This document shows positions 24,370-38,000 of a stretch of 64,000 nt of DNA, piece after piece. The position numbers were made by a program, and so were the translations under genes. The stretch's first letter is position 1. Each line of letters begins with the position of its first letter. Source of the stretch: Isoperla grammatica (Eukaryota > Arthropoda > Insecta > Plecoptera > Perlodidae); contig OX246747.1 in NCBI GenBank assembly GCA_945910005.1, positions 467,501-531,500 of the forward strand. The letters are read 5' to 3'. The notes below the pieces were generated by a model that saw only the letters and a list, made by a program, of their open reading frames with translations, was not told the origin of the DNA and searched no databases.

Positions 24370-25992
24370 GACAATGGCCTCGTATTACCTAGTCAGCACA
24401 GAGAGGTAATTGGAGATGCATTTAGGCAGCCGATGTTATGCCTACGTGGCTGCTGTGCGTTGCATGTAGTAGGCCTACGTGGCACACTCACTATGATTAG
24501 TTGCCTCCACTGCCGCTAGGCGCGCAGATCGGCAGTCTTGCGCCGATTCTAGCTAGCAAGTCAGTGACGTGTCAGTGAAGTGACTATAGATGGACCAACA
24601 CCACATCTACCTTGGCCAAAACGGGCGAGTCAAAGTCGACTGGAATGCAGGTGATAGCGCATAAACGCGTTCACCTCGCACTCGGCCCGTGAACGGTAGC
24701 GGCAAAACATGGCTTAACTTACATTGCATTATTTCCAAAACTATTCAAGCTAGAGCAATATTATAAGCGGCACAAGAAAGATGACAGTTATACCTTGACG
24801 ACAAAAGTTTTATATTTGTGACAGGTTTCTTGTAAACCATTCAAATTGCGATCGTAAAAAACGTAGAAATCTTCAAAAAGGTTTCCACTAACATTGCTCT
24901 GCTTTAATGGCATTATTTTATTAACTATTAATGTTTGACAAATATAGTGCACATCATCGTGTAGTGGAAGGTTAGACAAAAGTGTTTATGTGATTCAATG
25001 TTTGATGAGCGTATTGGTTATCTTGAAACCATGAGTTGAATATTGGCTGAACGTAGTTTTGCCGTAGCCAGCAGGCTACGGCCGGCCGTATAGCTCTGCC
25101 GTAAGCGCGCAGGAGAGATGAGTTCCCGACCACTGCCGATAGCAACTGACACCAGCTAGCTGCACTTCACTACCGGCCGCCCCTAAAAAACCGAATAGAT
25201 TAGACCCGGATGCGCGCGCAAGTTTGCGCGTGCAGATGTGCTCGTGGTAAATCTATAATACCAACCTAAATCTAGTTGCTTCTCGTTCTCTGACCTGGTA
25301 TTATAGTGACACCATCAGCGTGTCTGTTGGTAGACATTGTCTAGATGCACTTCATGCAGTGGACAATAGCAAGCAGGTACCGGGGAGAGCGACCGTCTCT
25401 TCTAAGAATTTTACTGTACACTTTGTTTCAAATGGAGTATGGTTGAAATTCAACTGTTCTCTAACTTTGGAAGAAACTATTTTTCTTGATTCCTCTATTA
25501 CTCTTTTAATCCTTTACAATGGCACAATATAATAACCATGTTCGTCAGCTTCATCGGGGGATGTAGGTGTTACAACTCTCGTATCGCGGTAAACATATGC
25601 GTCTTCTATTGTGAAAGCGATGGAAGGGGGGCCTCCCACGTGGTGACCGGTGCCCGCAAAGGTGGCTCTCATGCAGACTTTCTCTCTTCTCATATCATGT
25701 TATTCTGCTGGCCCCCTTTGTGATACAAACGCCCTCCACCCTGTCCCCTTTCCCTCCACTGTCCCATTTGAGATCCCCCCCCCACTTGGCCCCACCCTCC
25801 CCTGCTGGACTCCCCTAATGACGACCCCCTCTAAGTGTAATAATCTGATTCGGACATGTGGCCTTTTTCATCTTCATATTTCACCACTCATCGTCCCTAT
25901 GAGCCAAAGTTGCAAAAATATGGGACGTAAAACCCAACACTAGAAACTAAAACCCAACTAAAACCCAAATCAGACTCAGCTATCAGAATCCC
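24370..25992. other. Unique intergenic sequence, no gene seen
   Basis: About 1.6 kb of single-copy DNA. Includes a C/T-rich segment with CCCTCCACC-type motifs at 25720-25830. Short ORFs (60-97 codons) have no recognisable motif or context. Confidence 0.45.
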
Positions 25993-26585
25993 TGACATAG
26001 AGCGAAGTGACGTCACGTGAATACTCCCCGACATAGAGCGTTGTGACGTCACGTGAATACTCCCCGACATAGAGCGTTGTGACGTCACGTGAATACTCCC
26101 TGACATAGAGCGTTGTGACGTCACGTGAATACTCCCTGACATAGAGCGTTGTGACGTCACGTGAATACTCCCTGACATAGAGCGTTGTGACGTCACGTGA
26201 ATACTCCCTGACATAGAGCGTTGTGACGTCACGTGAATACTCCCTGACATAGAGCGTTGTGACGTCACGTGAATACTCCCCGACATAGAGCGTTGTGACG
26301 TCACGTGAATACTCCCTGACATAGAGCGTTGTGACGTCACGTGAATACTCCCTGACATAGAGCGTTGTGACGTCACGTGAATACTCCCTGACATAGAGCG
26401 TTGTGACGTCACGTGAATACTCCCTGACATAGAGCGTTGTGACGTCACGTGAATACTCCCTGACATAGAGCGTTGTAACGTCACGTGAATACTCCCCGAC
26501 ATAGAGCGTTGTGACGTCACGTGAATACTCCCCGACATAGAGCGTTGTGACGTCACGTGAATACTCCCTGACATAGAGCGTTGTT
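25993..26585. repeat. 36-bp minisatellite carrying a fused CRE and E-box
   Basis: Sixteen full units plus a partial, type unit GACATAGAGCGTTG followed by TGACGTCACGTGAATACTCCC. The 13-mer TGACGTCACGTGA overlaps the CREB/ATF palindrome TGACGTCA and the E-box palindrome TCACGTGA. It is intact in 15 of 16 units; the unit near 26476 reads TAACGTCA. Because 36 bp is 12 codons, the minus strand stays open for 225 codons of a 12-residue repeat (MSGSIHVTSQRS). I regard that frame as a by-product of unit length. Confidence 0.95.
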
Positions 26586-27458
26586 AAGGTTATTCCATGC
26601 CGGTGTTATCGCAGCGGCGAAAGAGAGCCTACCACAATATTGACCACTGTACCAAAACAGCCCCAGGCCGGACGTTAATACAGCTCAAAAAGCAGAACGT
26701 GTTCAAACACCCCCGCGCGTCACTGTTGTCGGGGCTGCGAAATGTGCAAATCAATCGCGTGACAGACAGAGTTCGATCAAATAGCAACGCATTCAATCAA
26801 CATCGGAGTGGCCGATTAATAAATGAAACACTGCGGTTGAAACGGATACACATGACGCGTTGACTGCGCCTGTTTATACACAGCTCGGGTCAAGTACATT
26901 TAGATTCTAGTAATCAAACAGCAACACACACAAAAACAAAACAAAAGTTATAAATACAATTATTACTATTGTAATTTAAATTTAATAAAATGTATTTGGA
27001 ACCTGAATTATGATATATTTTGTAAGCTACTAACTTTTTTTATCTATGGCGTACTTGTTTTCTATTGGCCTGTCCTATTGGTGTTTGCCAGGGTGGAAAC
27101 AACCCAGTCGCCAACCACAATATTAACCCAAATTAATAATACTGGGTCTAAATCACTTGTGATTGATTGTTCATAATAATCTACATTTTTGTCTTCTTAA
27201 ATATCTTATATACATTTGTGACTCAGTGCAAATAAACGAAAAGTAACACGTCCAAATGTGTATAAAAATAAATGTCTAAACCTCTTTATTTACAAATGCA
27301 ATGTCAATTTAATCAGTTTGAATGAAACAAAGTACAACCCTAATCGGTAGCTATACCAGACCACCCCCTCCCCCCCCCCCTCCCCCTACACCGTGACCGC
27401 ACGTCAGATATCAGAAGCCGGACTAGTCGAAGGACTCAACCCCCTAGATCTTATCTTC
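26586..27458. other. Unique sequence, no supported gene
   Basis: Contains an 88-codon plus-strand ORF at 26597-26863 with a basic, unrecognised product, an AT-rich stretch (26930-27310) and a C-rich run at 27362-27386. No gene can be supported. Confidence 0.45.
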
Positions 27459-28104
27459 GGGTCTCAGTTCGTGGTTATATTAGAGTAATTACCTCCATCT
27501 TTGAATTAGCTCACTCACTTCAGACAGCCGTGTACACTCGTTGACATAAGTAGGTCTAGACACCTTCTTTATCGACATCTCTTGGGGTCTCAGTTGGTGG
27601 TTATATTAGAGTAATGACCTCCATCTTTGAATTAGCTCACTCACTTCAGACAGCCGTGTACACTCGTTGACATAAGTAGGTCTAGACACCTTCTTTATCG
27701 ACACCTCTTGGGGCCTCAGTTCGTGGTTATATTAGAGTAATGACCTCCATCTTTGAATTAGCTCACTCACTTCAGACAGCCGTGTACACTCGTAGACATA
27801 AGTAGGTCTAGACACCTTCTTTATCGACATGTCTTGGGGTCTCAGTTCGTGGTTATATTAGAGTAATGACCTCCATCTTTGAATTAGCTCACTCACTTCA
27901 GACAGCCGTGTACACTCGTAGACATAAGTAGGTCTAGACACCTTCTTTATCGACATCTCTTGGGGTCTCAGTTCGTGGTTATATTAGAGTAATGACCTCC
28001 ATCTTTGAATTAGCTCACTCACTTCAGACAGCCGTGTACACTCGTTGACATAAGTAGGTGTAGACACCTTCTTTATCGACATCTCTTGGGGTCTCAGTTC
28101 GTGA
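27459..28104. repeat. 126-bp minisatellite, 5 units plus a partial
   Basis: Units begin GGGTCTCAGTTCGTGG at 27459, 27585, 27711, 27837 and 27963, with a sixth truncated at 28089-28104. All five are exactly 126 bp and differ only at isolated bases (GTTGACAT/GTAGACAT, GACATCTC/GACACCTC, TCGTGG/TGGTGG). No coding or structural signal seen inside the unit. Confidence 0.95.
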
Positions 28105-28199
28105 GTTGCTCGTTGTGTGAACATAGCAATGATAGACTCATATGTCTGCTGACTCACGCCGTGGGGTGATTACAGGAAAGCGACAAGTAGGACGTTAAG

Positions 28200-28468
28200 G
28201 GGAGGAAATGGGAAAGGGGAGAACGTAGACTGCACCTCGTCTGACTTCTACCCCTCGACCAGTCCGGCTAGGGTGGCCCTACCAGAAGCATACGCTTCCG
28301 CCGGCATAGCTCTCGGGATCACCAAAGCACGCAAACCTGCCCACCGCGAGAAGGCAGCAGCCCTGCCCTGGGCAGGGTTGAGGAAGGGAAAGGAACTTAA
28401 GGAGGACGTTGTGCGTCGTCTCTCACGACTAGCAGAGATGCTCTGGGCCAAGTCAAAGGTCAAGGGCG
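28200..28468. mobile_element. Conserved dispersed segment, copy 2 of 3 (longest)
   Basis: The core at 28262-28372 matches 14947-15058 and, inverted, 43661-43756. This copy also keeps flanking sequence. The left flank has GGGGAGGAAATGGGAAAGG and CACCTCGTCTGACTTC. The right flank encodes an open plus-strand frame rich in K, R, A and L (about 28273-28485). It is probably a fragment of a non-LTR retrotransposon or similar interspersed element. It is cut on the right by the TIR element that starts at 28469. Confidence 0.6.
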
Positions 28469-29381
28469 GGACCCCTATTCTATAACTCTCCCGAAACAGA
28501 TTAGTGCCGAATCCGATTAGCAACCGAATCCGATTCCGTTTCGGTCGTTTGCTAAATGGACAACGAACAGCGATTTTATAACTAGTACCGAAATTGATCT
28601 ACTTCCGTTTCGGCTGACATCCGAATCGACTGAGCCACTGAGGCGGTAGACCAATCAAAAGACATAGAGGGCACTCGAACGTCGGTTGATTGACCCGTCG
28701 AGAAGACTGTAGGCCCTACACTCGAACGAAATACATAAACAAACAAAAAATAGAGCTGTCACTTTAAAATACGTATTCAAAACTGGCTAATTATTGCAGT
28801 TTATGAACAATCACAGATTATATATATGAGCAACAACAACAACCCCATTGCCTGTGATTCTAGAATATACCTAGGCCTAGATCTAAGAGGTAAACATGAT
28901 GCATGTGTTTAGAGTAGGCCTAGGCCTAGGCCTAGCAAAAGCTGTGTAGGGGCTTGGCCTACCTAGCCTAGCCCTAGATAAGCCTACATGCCTAGGCCTA
29001 TTGGGAACGCGTGTGCTTTTAGAGTAGTTCTATACTGACAGTGACAGTTGTGACACTTGCTTAACATAACCTCACTCTCGTCATAACAACATTGTCAACT
29101 TACCGGTAGGATCAAATCGTTCGTTGACTTTTCAAAATCTTATTCTTATGCTTGCAAATGGTATTTGACCTCGCACCGTGACTTAAAATAACTTTTTATA
29201 ACTTGGTTAAATTATGTACGTATATAATTTCGGCGTATAAAAGGCTACTGAATCGGATTCAGTACCTCCAAATCCGTTTCCGACGGTATTGGACACTAAA
29301 AAAGTTACATTATCGCTATCGACCGAAATTGTTGCAATTTCCGTCCGAATCCGTTTCGGGAGAGTTATAGAATACGGGTCC
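28469..29381. mobile_element. 913-bp non-autonomous DNA transposon with ~34-bp TIRs
   Basis: The left end GGACCCCTATTCTATAAC and the following CTCTCCCGAAAC..GATT match the reverse complement of the right end at about 32 of 34 positions. Sub-terminal regions on both sides are full of CCGAATCCG/CGGATTCGG-type motifs, partly inverted. No transposase ORF is present, so it would depend on an enzyme in trans. I could not identify a clear target duplication and cannot assign a superfamily. Confidence 0.72.
28868..29000. repeat. Degenerate TAGGCC hexamer cluster
   Basis: Repeats of TAGGCC/CCTAGG, including TAGGCCTAGGCCTAGGCC at about 28915-28934 and related words through 29000, inside the 913-bp TIR element. 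The run is largely self-complementary. It is not a known telomere repeat. Confidence 0.7.
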
Positions 29382-29449
29382 GGGGGAGTAGGAGGAGGAT
29401 ACCCCTAACTCATGTATGAAGGTCTGACGCTGTGAAGGACACGCTAATC

Positions 29450-29740
29450 GATATTATCGTTCGATTATCGATGATAAAAATAGTATCGAGCTGTTTGTTT
29501 TCTGAAAAATCATGTTCGAAATGCATTATTTCGTTCTTCTCGGCCCTAGTTAGTGTTGAGGTACTCAAAGATACCGCCTCAATACTGGGCCTCGGCCTCA
29601 TATGTGATTACTCTCAACAGTGTCACGTCAGATGTGCCCAAGGAATGTTGCTATATCGTTATATTATGCGCTCGGTTAGGCGACGTTATATCGAGGAAGT
29701 ATCGATTGATTTATTATCCATCGATAATTCAGTCATCTTT
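29450..29740 (+). mobile_element. MITE-like dispersed element, copy 2
   Basis: Inverted relative of 23905-24166. Left terminal ATTATCGATGATAAA and right terminal TTTATTATCCATCGATAAT form imperfect inverted repeats. Just right of it, GTGCACCCCTAG at 29768-29779 resembles a hAT-type end (CTAGGGGTGCAC), so the full element may reach 29779. No matching left end is evident. Family assignment is tentative. Confidence 0.7.
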
Positions 29741-29969
29741 CCATTATTAATCTGTTTGTTATCGTTGTGCACCCCTAGTCTGAAGCTGCGCTCTAAGGTC
29801 GAGTGGACACCCCTGTAAGCCAAAGCTCTAAGCTGAGGTAGTCAAAGCACTTAGTAAGATTAATTATCTACGCTCTTTGTAGCTGGTCCATTGCAGCTCG
29901 TCACTGCCGTCATAGCAGCAACTAGTACAGCCAATTAGAGAATTACACCGGTGATTGGTGCCCAGTGGC
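29741..29969. other. Unique spacer
   Basis: Short single-copy region before the 9-bp array, with no supported gene. Confidence 0.4.
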
Positions 29970-30835
29970 GACGGTTCGTGCGGTTCGTGTGGTTCGTGTG
30001 GTGCGTGCGGTTCATGCGGTTCGTGCGGTTCAAGCGGTTCGTGCGGTTCGTGCGGTTCATGCGGTTCGTGCGGTTCGTGTGTTTCATGCGGTTCGTGTGG
30101 TTCATGCGGTTCGTGTGGTTCGTGTGGTTCATGCGGTTCGTGTGGTTCATGAGGTTTGTGCGGTTCATGCGGTGCATGCGGTTCGTGTGGTTTGTGTGGT
30201 TCGTGCGGTTCGTGTGGTTCATGCAGTTTGTGTGGTTCATGCGGTTCGTGTGGTTCGTGCGGTTCGTGCGGTTCGTGCGGTTCATGCGGTTCATACGGTT
30301 CATGCGATTCGTTCGGTTCATGCGGTTCGTGCGGTTCGTGCGGTTCATGCGGTTCGTGCGGTTCATGCGGTTCGTGTGGTTCGTGTGGTTCATGCGGTTC
30401 GTGCGGTTCGTGTGGTTTGTGTGGTTCGTGCGGTTCGTGTGGTTCATGCAGTTTGTGTGGTTCATGCGGTTCGTGTGGTTCGTGCGGTTCGTGCGGTTCG
30501 TGCGGTTCATGCGGTTCATACGGTTCATGCGATTCGTTCGGTTCATGCGGTTCGTGCGGTTCGTGCGGTTCATGCGGTTCGTGCGGTTCATGCGGTTCGT
30601 GCGGGCCATGCGGTTCGTGCGGTATATGGGGTTCGTGTTGTTCGTGCGGTTCATGTGGTTGTGCGGTTCATGCGGTTCGTGCGGTTCGTGCTGTTCGTGC
30701 GGTTCATGCGGTTCGTTTGGTTGTGTGGTTCGTGCGGTTCGTGTGGTTTTTGCGGTTCGTGTGGTTCATGCGGTTCGTGTGGTTCGTGTGGTTTTTGCGG
30801 TTCATGCGGTTCGTGCGGTTCATGTGGTTTTTGCG
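29970..30835 (+). repeat. 9-bp minisatellite (TGCGGTTCR)n, about 96 units
   Basis: Tandem TGCGGTTCG/TGCGGTTCA units with TGTGGTTCG and rarer variants such as TGCAGTTTG, TACGGTTCA and TGCGATTCG. A block containing the ordered rare variants is duplicated with a 225-bp offset (25 units): CATGCAGTTTGTG at 30220 and again at 30445. Since 9 is divisible by 3, all frames on the plus strand and at least one on the minus strand stay open for hundreds of codons (for example a CGSCGS-type or an NRTNRM-type product). This is expected from the unit and is not evidence of coding. The plus strand is G+T rich throughout. Confidence 0.95.
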
Positions 30836-30983
30836 GGGAAAACAATAGTTGAGCATCTAGCCCGAAATATTCGATTTCGTTGATTCTTTTCTTCATTCTC
30901 TTTTGCGATAGAAACTTTTTTACAATACTTTATTATTTGTCATGAATGGGAATACATATTCATTTCTAGTTTAACATGAATAC
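30836..30983. other. Unique AT-rich spacer
   Basis: Sequence between the 9-bp array and the 5S-like SINE. Nothing recognised. Confidence 0.4.
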
Positions 30984-31372
30984 AGAATAACCTCTAAGCG
31001 CGAATACGAACACCGAAGTTAAGCAACCTCGGGCTAGGTCCGGAGGTGGATGGGTGACCAGTGACCACTCTCCTCTGAAACACTAGATCAGATTGGAGGG
31101 TTCTAAAGCTTGTGTAACAGCTTCGTTCTTCCCGTCAACTGCTCGGCAGGCCAGGTTATTATCATTAGTGGAGGAAAAAGATACACCGTCCTTTTGGATG
31201 GGACGTAGAACCGATGGTCCTCTTAGTACTTTTCGACAGAACTAGGCTACGTGCCGGTACCAGGCTTCACCTCCTCCCTTCTTTATCATCATCTTGCATC
31301 GTAGTTATTCATCACTTGTTATACGTAACTTGTTATACGTCACTTGTTATACGTCACTTGTTATACGTCACT
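30984..31372 (+). mobile_element. 5S rRNA-derived SINE (SINE3-like)
   Basis: 31009-31060 matches the internal promoter half of animal 5S rRNA. CACCGAAGTTAAGCAAC.TCGGGC corresponds to box A, followed by a diverged intermediate element and GGTGGATGGGTGACC corresponding to box C. Downstream sequence departs from 5S. It includes CCTTTTGGATGGGACG followed by TAGAACCGATGGTCC near 31190-31220, resembling a 3-prime tail motif shared by many LINE/SINE pairs. It ends in four tandem copies of a 14-bp word (ACTTGTTATACGTC) at about 31315-31370. A 5S-type Pol III head, an unrelated body and a short tandem tail fit a SINE3-class element better than a plain 5S pseudogene. The 5-prime boundary is approximate. 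Confidence 0.7.
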
Positions 31373-31763
31373 ATGTGGCTAGTTCATAAATAACTAAACA
31401 ACGGGAGACCCAAGATAACAATAGATATCACTACTGAGCCACCATCTTATCGACGCCCTTCGTGATGTAACAATAAAACCACAGTAGACACTTGACAGCT
31501 GAACTTCTTCTCATATTTAGTAAGCTCGGTGTGGTGACCATGGTTTCAACAAGCTCAACATGCAACATACAAGGCAGTCGCCATGTTTGTTTGGCTAATA
31601 GGAGTTTAAAAAGTTAGTAAAAAAGGCCCATAAAAGTATATTTTCTTATCAGAATGATCTGGTCCATTTCAACGACTAATTGTACGCATACGAACGATTG
31701 AACAATCAATGTTGCCAACTATATTAAAACATAACTTAGTACAAGTGATTTGTTATACGGAAA
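31373..31763. other. Unique sequence, no gene seen
   Basis: Single-copy DNA between the SINE and a hairpin element. No supported feature. Confidence 0.4.
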
Positions 31764-31882
31764 GTTATTGGACTGTGGCTTTCTTGTCAAAATTAAAATT
31801 GAAATGCAATATTTCCAACGCTGATCAGCATTCGAAATATTGCATTTTAATGTTGCCAAGGAACAGTGTACAGTCCAATAAC
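31764..31882. mobile_element. 119-bp imperfect hairpin (small MITE or foldback)
   Basis: The ends GTTATTGGACTGT and ACAGTCCAATAAC are perfect inverted repeats. Inner arms (TTAAAATTGAAATGCAATA and its near complement at 31832-31850) pair up to the centre CTGATCAG at 31821-31828. Arms of about 57 bp with bulges could be a small MITE. A miRNA-like precursor is a less likely alternative. Confidence 0.65.
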
Positions 31883-32578
31883 TACTGCCACGACTATTTG
31901 CTCGTCCACCCAGCCTTGTCTACCACCTGACTCAGCTCTGCTAATAAGCATCGAGCAAGAACCCTCTCGCTCCATATCCCGCTAATTTCAACCCCAGGTG
32001 TAGCAAACCTACACATTTTAATGGAATTTTAACTCCCTCATAAAATACGTTGCAGGAAACAAAAAGAAAATCATCTCCATCCGTCTTTTAAGTGTCCCTG
32101 GGAAGTACTTCGATCTGGTAAAATATTAATATCCCCCTCCCCTCCCCTTCCCCCCCCCCCCCCTCAAACAACCACCTTATTATCATCTGTATCGCATGTA
32201 TATATAAATACACCACTCGGTTTCCTCGTATATACTGGTGCAGTACAATCGAACAAGCAGACAGAGCTTTGTTACCGACCAAGTTCTTTGGTACACAAAG
32301 ATGCAACAACAGAATAGCGTCTGCCGCGTTCTCGTTGCTTGTTCGCGCAGTTGGTGAATTTCTTATAAAGCACTTTGATGCAGTGGAGTAAAGTAACTGT
32401 CTAGGCGGACAGGGACAATCGTTAGGGAAGACTCAAGGCTTTGTGACATGCGGAGGAAGATGGAAGCTTTGCTGATATTTGTCAAAAGATCTCCGTGACG
32501 AATGAGCGAATACGTCTACTCGACTGTGGAAGTCGGGCAACGTTGGCAGTGCAGAGATTTGGTGATATTACTTACGTG
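31883..32578. other. Unique sequence with a C-rich tract, no gene seen
   Basis: Includes a C/T-rich run at about 32132-32163. Short ORFs have no recognisable product. Confidence 0.45.
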
Positions 32579-34025
32579 TTCCGACTACCTCAACCGTTGT
32601 AGGTTATGTCGCCTCGCAGTATAAGGAATGTATGTTATCCGACTACCTCAACCGTTGTAGGTTATATCGCCTCGCAGTATAAGGAATGTATGTTATCCGA
32701 CTACCTCAACCGTTGTAGGTTATATCGCCTCACAGTATAAGGAATGTATGTTATCCGACTACCTCAACCGTTGTAGGTTATATCGCCTCGCAGTATAAGG
32801 AATGTATGTTATCCGACTACCTCAACCGTTGTAGGTTATATCGCCTCGCAGTATAAGGAATGTATGTTATCCGACTACCTCAACCGTTGTAGGTTATATC
32901 GCCTCGCAGTATAAGGAATGTATGTTATCCGACTACCTCAACCGTTGTAGGTTATATCGCCTCGCAGTATAAGGAATGTATGTTATCCGACTACCTCAAC
33001 CGTTGTAGGTTATATCGCCTCGCAGTATAAGGAATGTATGTTATCCGACTACCTCAACCGTTGTAGGTTATATCGCCTCGCAGTATAAGGAATGTATGTT
33101 ATCCGACTACCTCAACCGTTGTAGGTTATATCGCCTCGCAGTATAAGGAATGTATGTTATCCGACTGCCTCAACCGTTGTAGGTTATATCGCCTCGCAGT
33201 ATAAGGAATGTATGTTATCCGACTACCTCAACCGTTGTAGGTTATATCGCCTCGCAGTGTAAGGAATGTATGTTATCCGACTACCTCAACCGTTGTAGGT
33301 TATATCGCCTCACAGTATAAGGAATGTATGTTATCCGACTACCTCAACCGTTGTAGGTTATATCGCCTCGCAGTATAAGGAATGTATGTTATCCGACTAC
33401 CTCATCCGTTGTAGGTTATATCGCCTCGCAGTATAAGGAATGTATGTTATCCGACTACCTCAACCGTTGTAGGTTATATCGCCTCACAGTATAAGGAATG
33501 TATGTTATCCGACTACCTCAACCGTTGTAGGTTATATCGCCTCGCAGTACAAGGAATGTATGTTATCCGACTACCTCAACCGTTGTAGGTTATATCGCCT
33601 CGCAGTATAAGGAATGTATGTTATCCGACTACCTCAACCGTTGTAGGTTATATCGCCTCGCAGTACAAGGAATGTATGTTATCCGACTACCTCAACCGTT
33701 GTAGGTTATATCGCCTCGCAGTATAAGGAATGTATGTTATCCGACTACCTCAACCGTTGTAGGTTATATCGCCTCACAGTATAAGGAATGTATGTTATCC
33801 GACTACCTCAACCGTTGTAGGTTATATCGCCTCGCAGTACAAGGAATGTATGTTATCCGACTACCTCAACCGTTGTAGGTTATATCGCCTCGCAGTATAA
33901 GGAATGTATGTTATCCGACTACCTCAACCGTTGTAGGTTATATCGCCTCGCAGTACAAGGAATGTATGTTATCCGACTACCTCAACCGTTGTAGGTTATA
34001 TCGCCTCGCAGTATAAGGAATGTAT
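32579..34025. repeat. 58-bp satellite array, left part (about 25 units)
   Basis: Type unit TGTTATCCGACTACCTCAAC followed by CGTTGTAGGTTATATCGCC and TCGCAGTATAAGGAATGTA. Strict 58-bp period. Near the right end, variants at CGCAGTAT/CGCAGTAC/CACAGTAT repeat as a five-unit higher-order block of 290 bp (CACAGT at 33485 and 33775). The array is broken at 34025 by the LTR retrotransposon and resumes at 38001. Confidence 0.97.
34022..34025. other. Target-site duplication, left copy (GTAT)
   Basis: GTAT here and at 38001-38004 flank the element. The uninterrupted array consensus reads GGAATGTATGTTATCC, which is restored when one GTAT copy and the element are removed. That fixes both the 4-bp duplication and the element boundaries. 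Confidence 0.9.
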
Positions 34026-34168
34026 TGTGGCGGATTGCCAGGCGGTGGGTCCGCAACAATCAAAGAAGAAAAAATCAATGTTTGGCTATTCAGTTTGTAA
34101 CCAGGGGCTGAGAAACATACATGACAATAAATTTGGTTTCATTTAAATTATATCTTTTAAATACCATA
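34026..34168 (+). repeat. 5-prime LTR, 143 bp
   Basis: Starts TGTGGCGGATTGCC and ends AAATACCATA. Identical by eye to 37858-38000. Contains AATAAA at 34126-34131, a likely poly(A) signal. The 3-prime terminus is TA rather than canonical CA; the boundary was set by the target duplication. Unusually short for an LTR. Confidence 0.93.
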
Positions 34169-34169
34169 T

Positions 34170-34187
34170 TGGTGACCCCGACGTGAT
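34170..34187 (+). other. Primer binding site
   Basis: TGGTGACCCCGACGTGAT begins one base after the 5-prime LTR. The TGG start is complementary to a tRNA CCA end. The priming tRNA was not identified. Confidence 0.75.
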
Positions 34188-34232
34188 CCGAATAAGACGC
34201 ATACCTTCTGTCTATCGGTAATCACATTTAAA

Positions 34233-34474
34233 ATGGAAGCACAATTACAAGAGTTGACACAACGGTTGAAGTCGCTGACTGCCATCGTCGCCGCGCTCAG
34301 TGATGATCAGTTCCAAGGCCGTCGTCAGCGTTCAAGGTCACACAACAGGGCCCCAGCACCAGCAGGCACGACCACTGACAGAGGATTGTGTTGGTATCAC
34401 GCTACTTTCGGCAACCACGCTCGCCACTGTGTGCCTCCATGTAAGTACCAGGAAAACATTCGGGGCAGTCAGTA

Positions 34475-34475
<1 letters not shown>
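34233..34475 (+). CDS. gag: Truncated Gag (linker and zinc-binding C-terminus only)
   Basis: 80 codons, starting 65 bases after the 5-prime LTR. Residues 1-22 are a leucine-rich helical stretch, 23-50 a basic/proline linker ([10 protein letters not shown]), and 53-70 a zinc-binding pattern C53-x2-H56-x9-C66-x3-C70 typical of the Gag C-terminus in some Ty3/gypsy lineages. A normal Gag has several hundred residues, with matrix/capsid regions preceding this. None are present, and the leader is too short to hide them, which points to an internal deletion. The stop codon overlaps the pol start (TAATG). The protein should still bind nucleic acid or zinc but could not by itself build a particle. Confidence 0.75.
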
Positions 34476-37978
<3,503 letters not shown>

Positions 37979-38000
37979 ATTATATCTTTTAAATACCATA

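Noticed and set aside
25897..26574. 225-codon protein of 12-residue repeats (minus strand)
   Set aside because: It is the 36-bp array read in a frame that lacks stops; the start and end fall in the array and flank without gene context.
28868..29000. Interstitial telomere repeat
   Set aside because: The hexamer is TAGGCC, not TTAGGG or a known variant, and it lies inside a TIR element.
29935..30883. Several 230-310 codon proteins rich in N/R/T, C/G/S or V/R/A
   Set aside because: All are frames of the same 9-bp repeat and cannot all be real; none has a recognisable domain.
30984..31080. Functional 5S rRNA gene
   Set aside because: Only the internal control region resembles 5S; the 5-prime part and everything after box C diverge, and a SINE-like body and tail follow.
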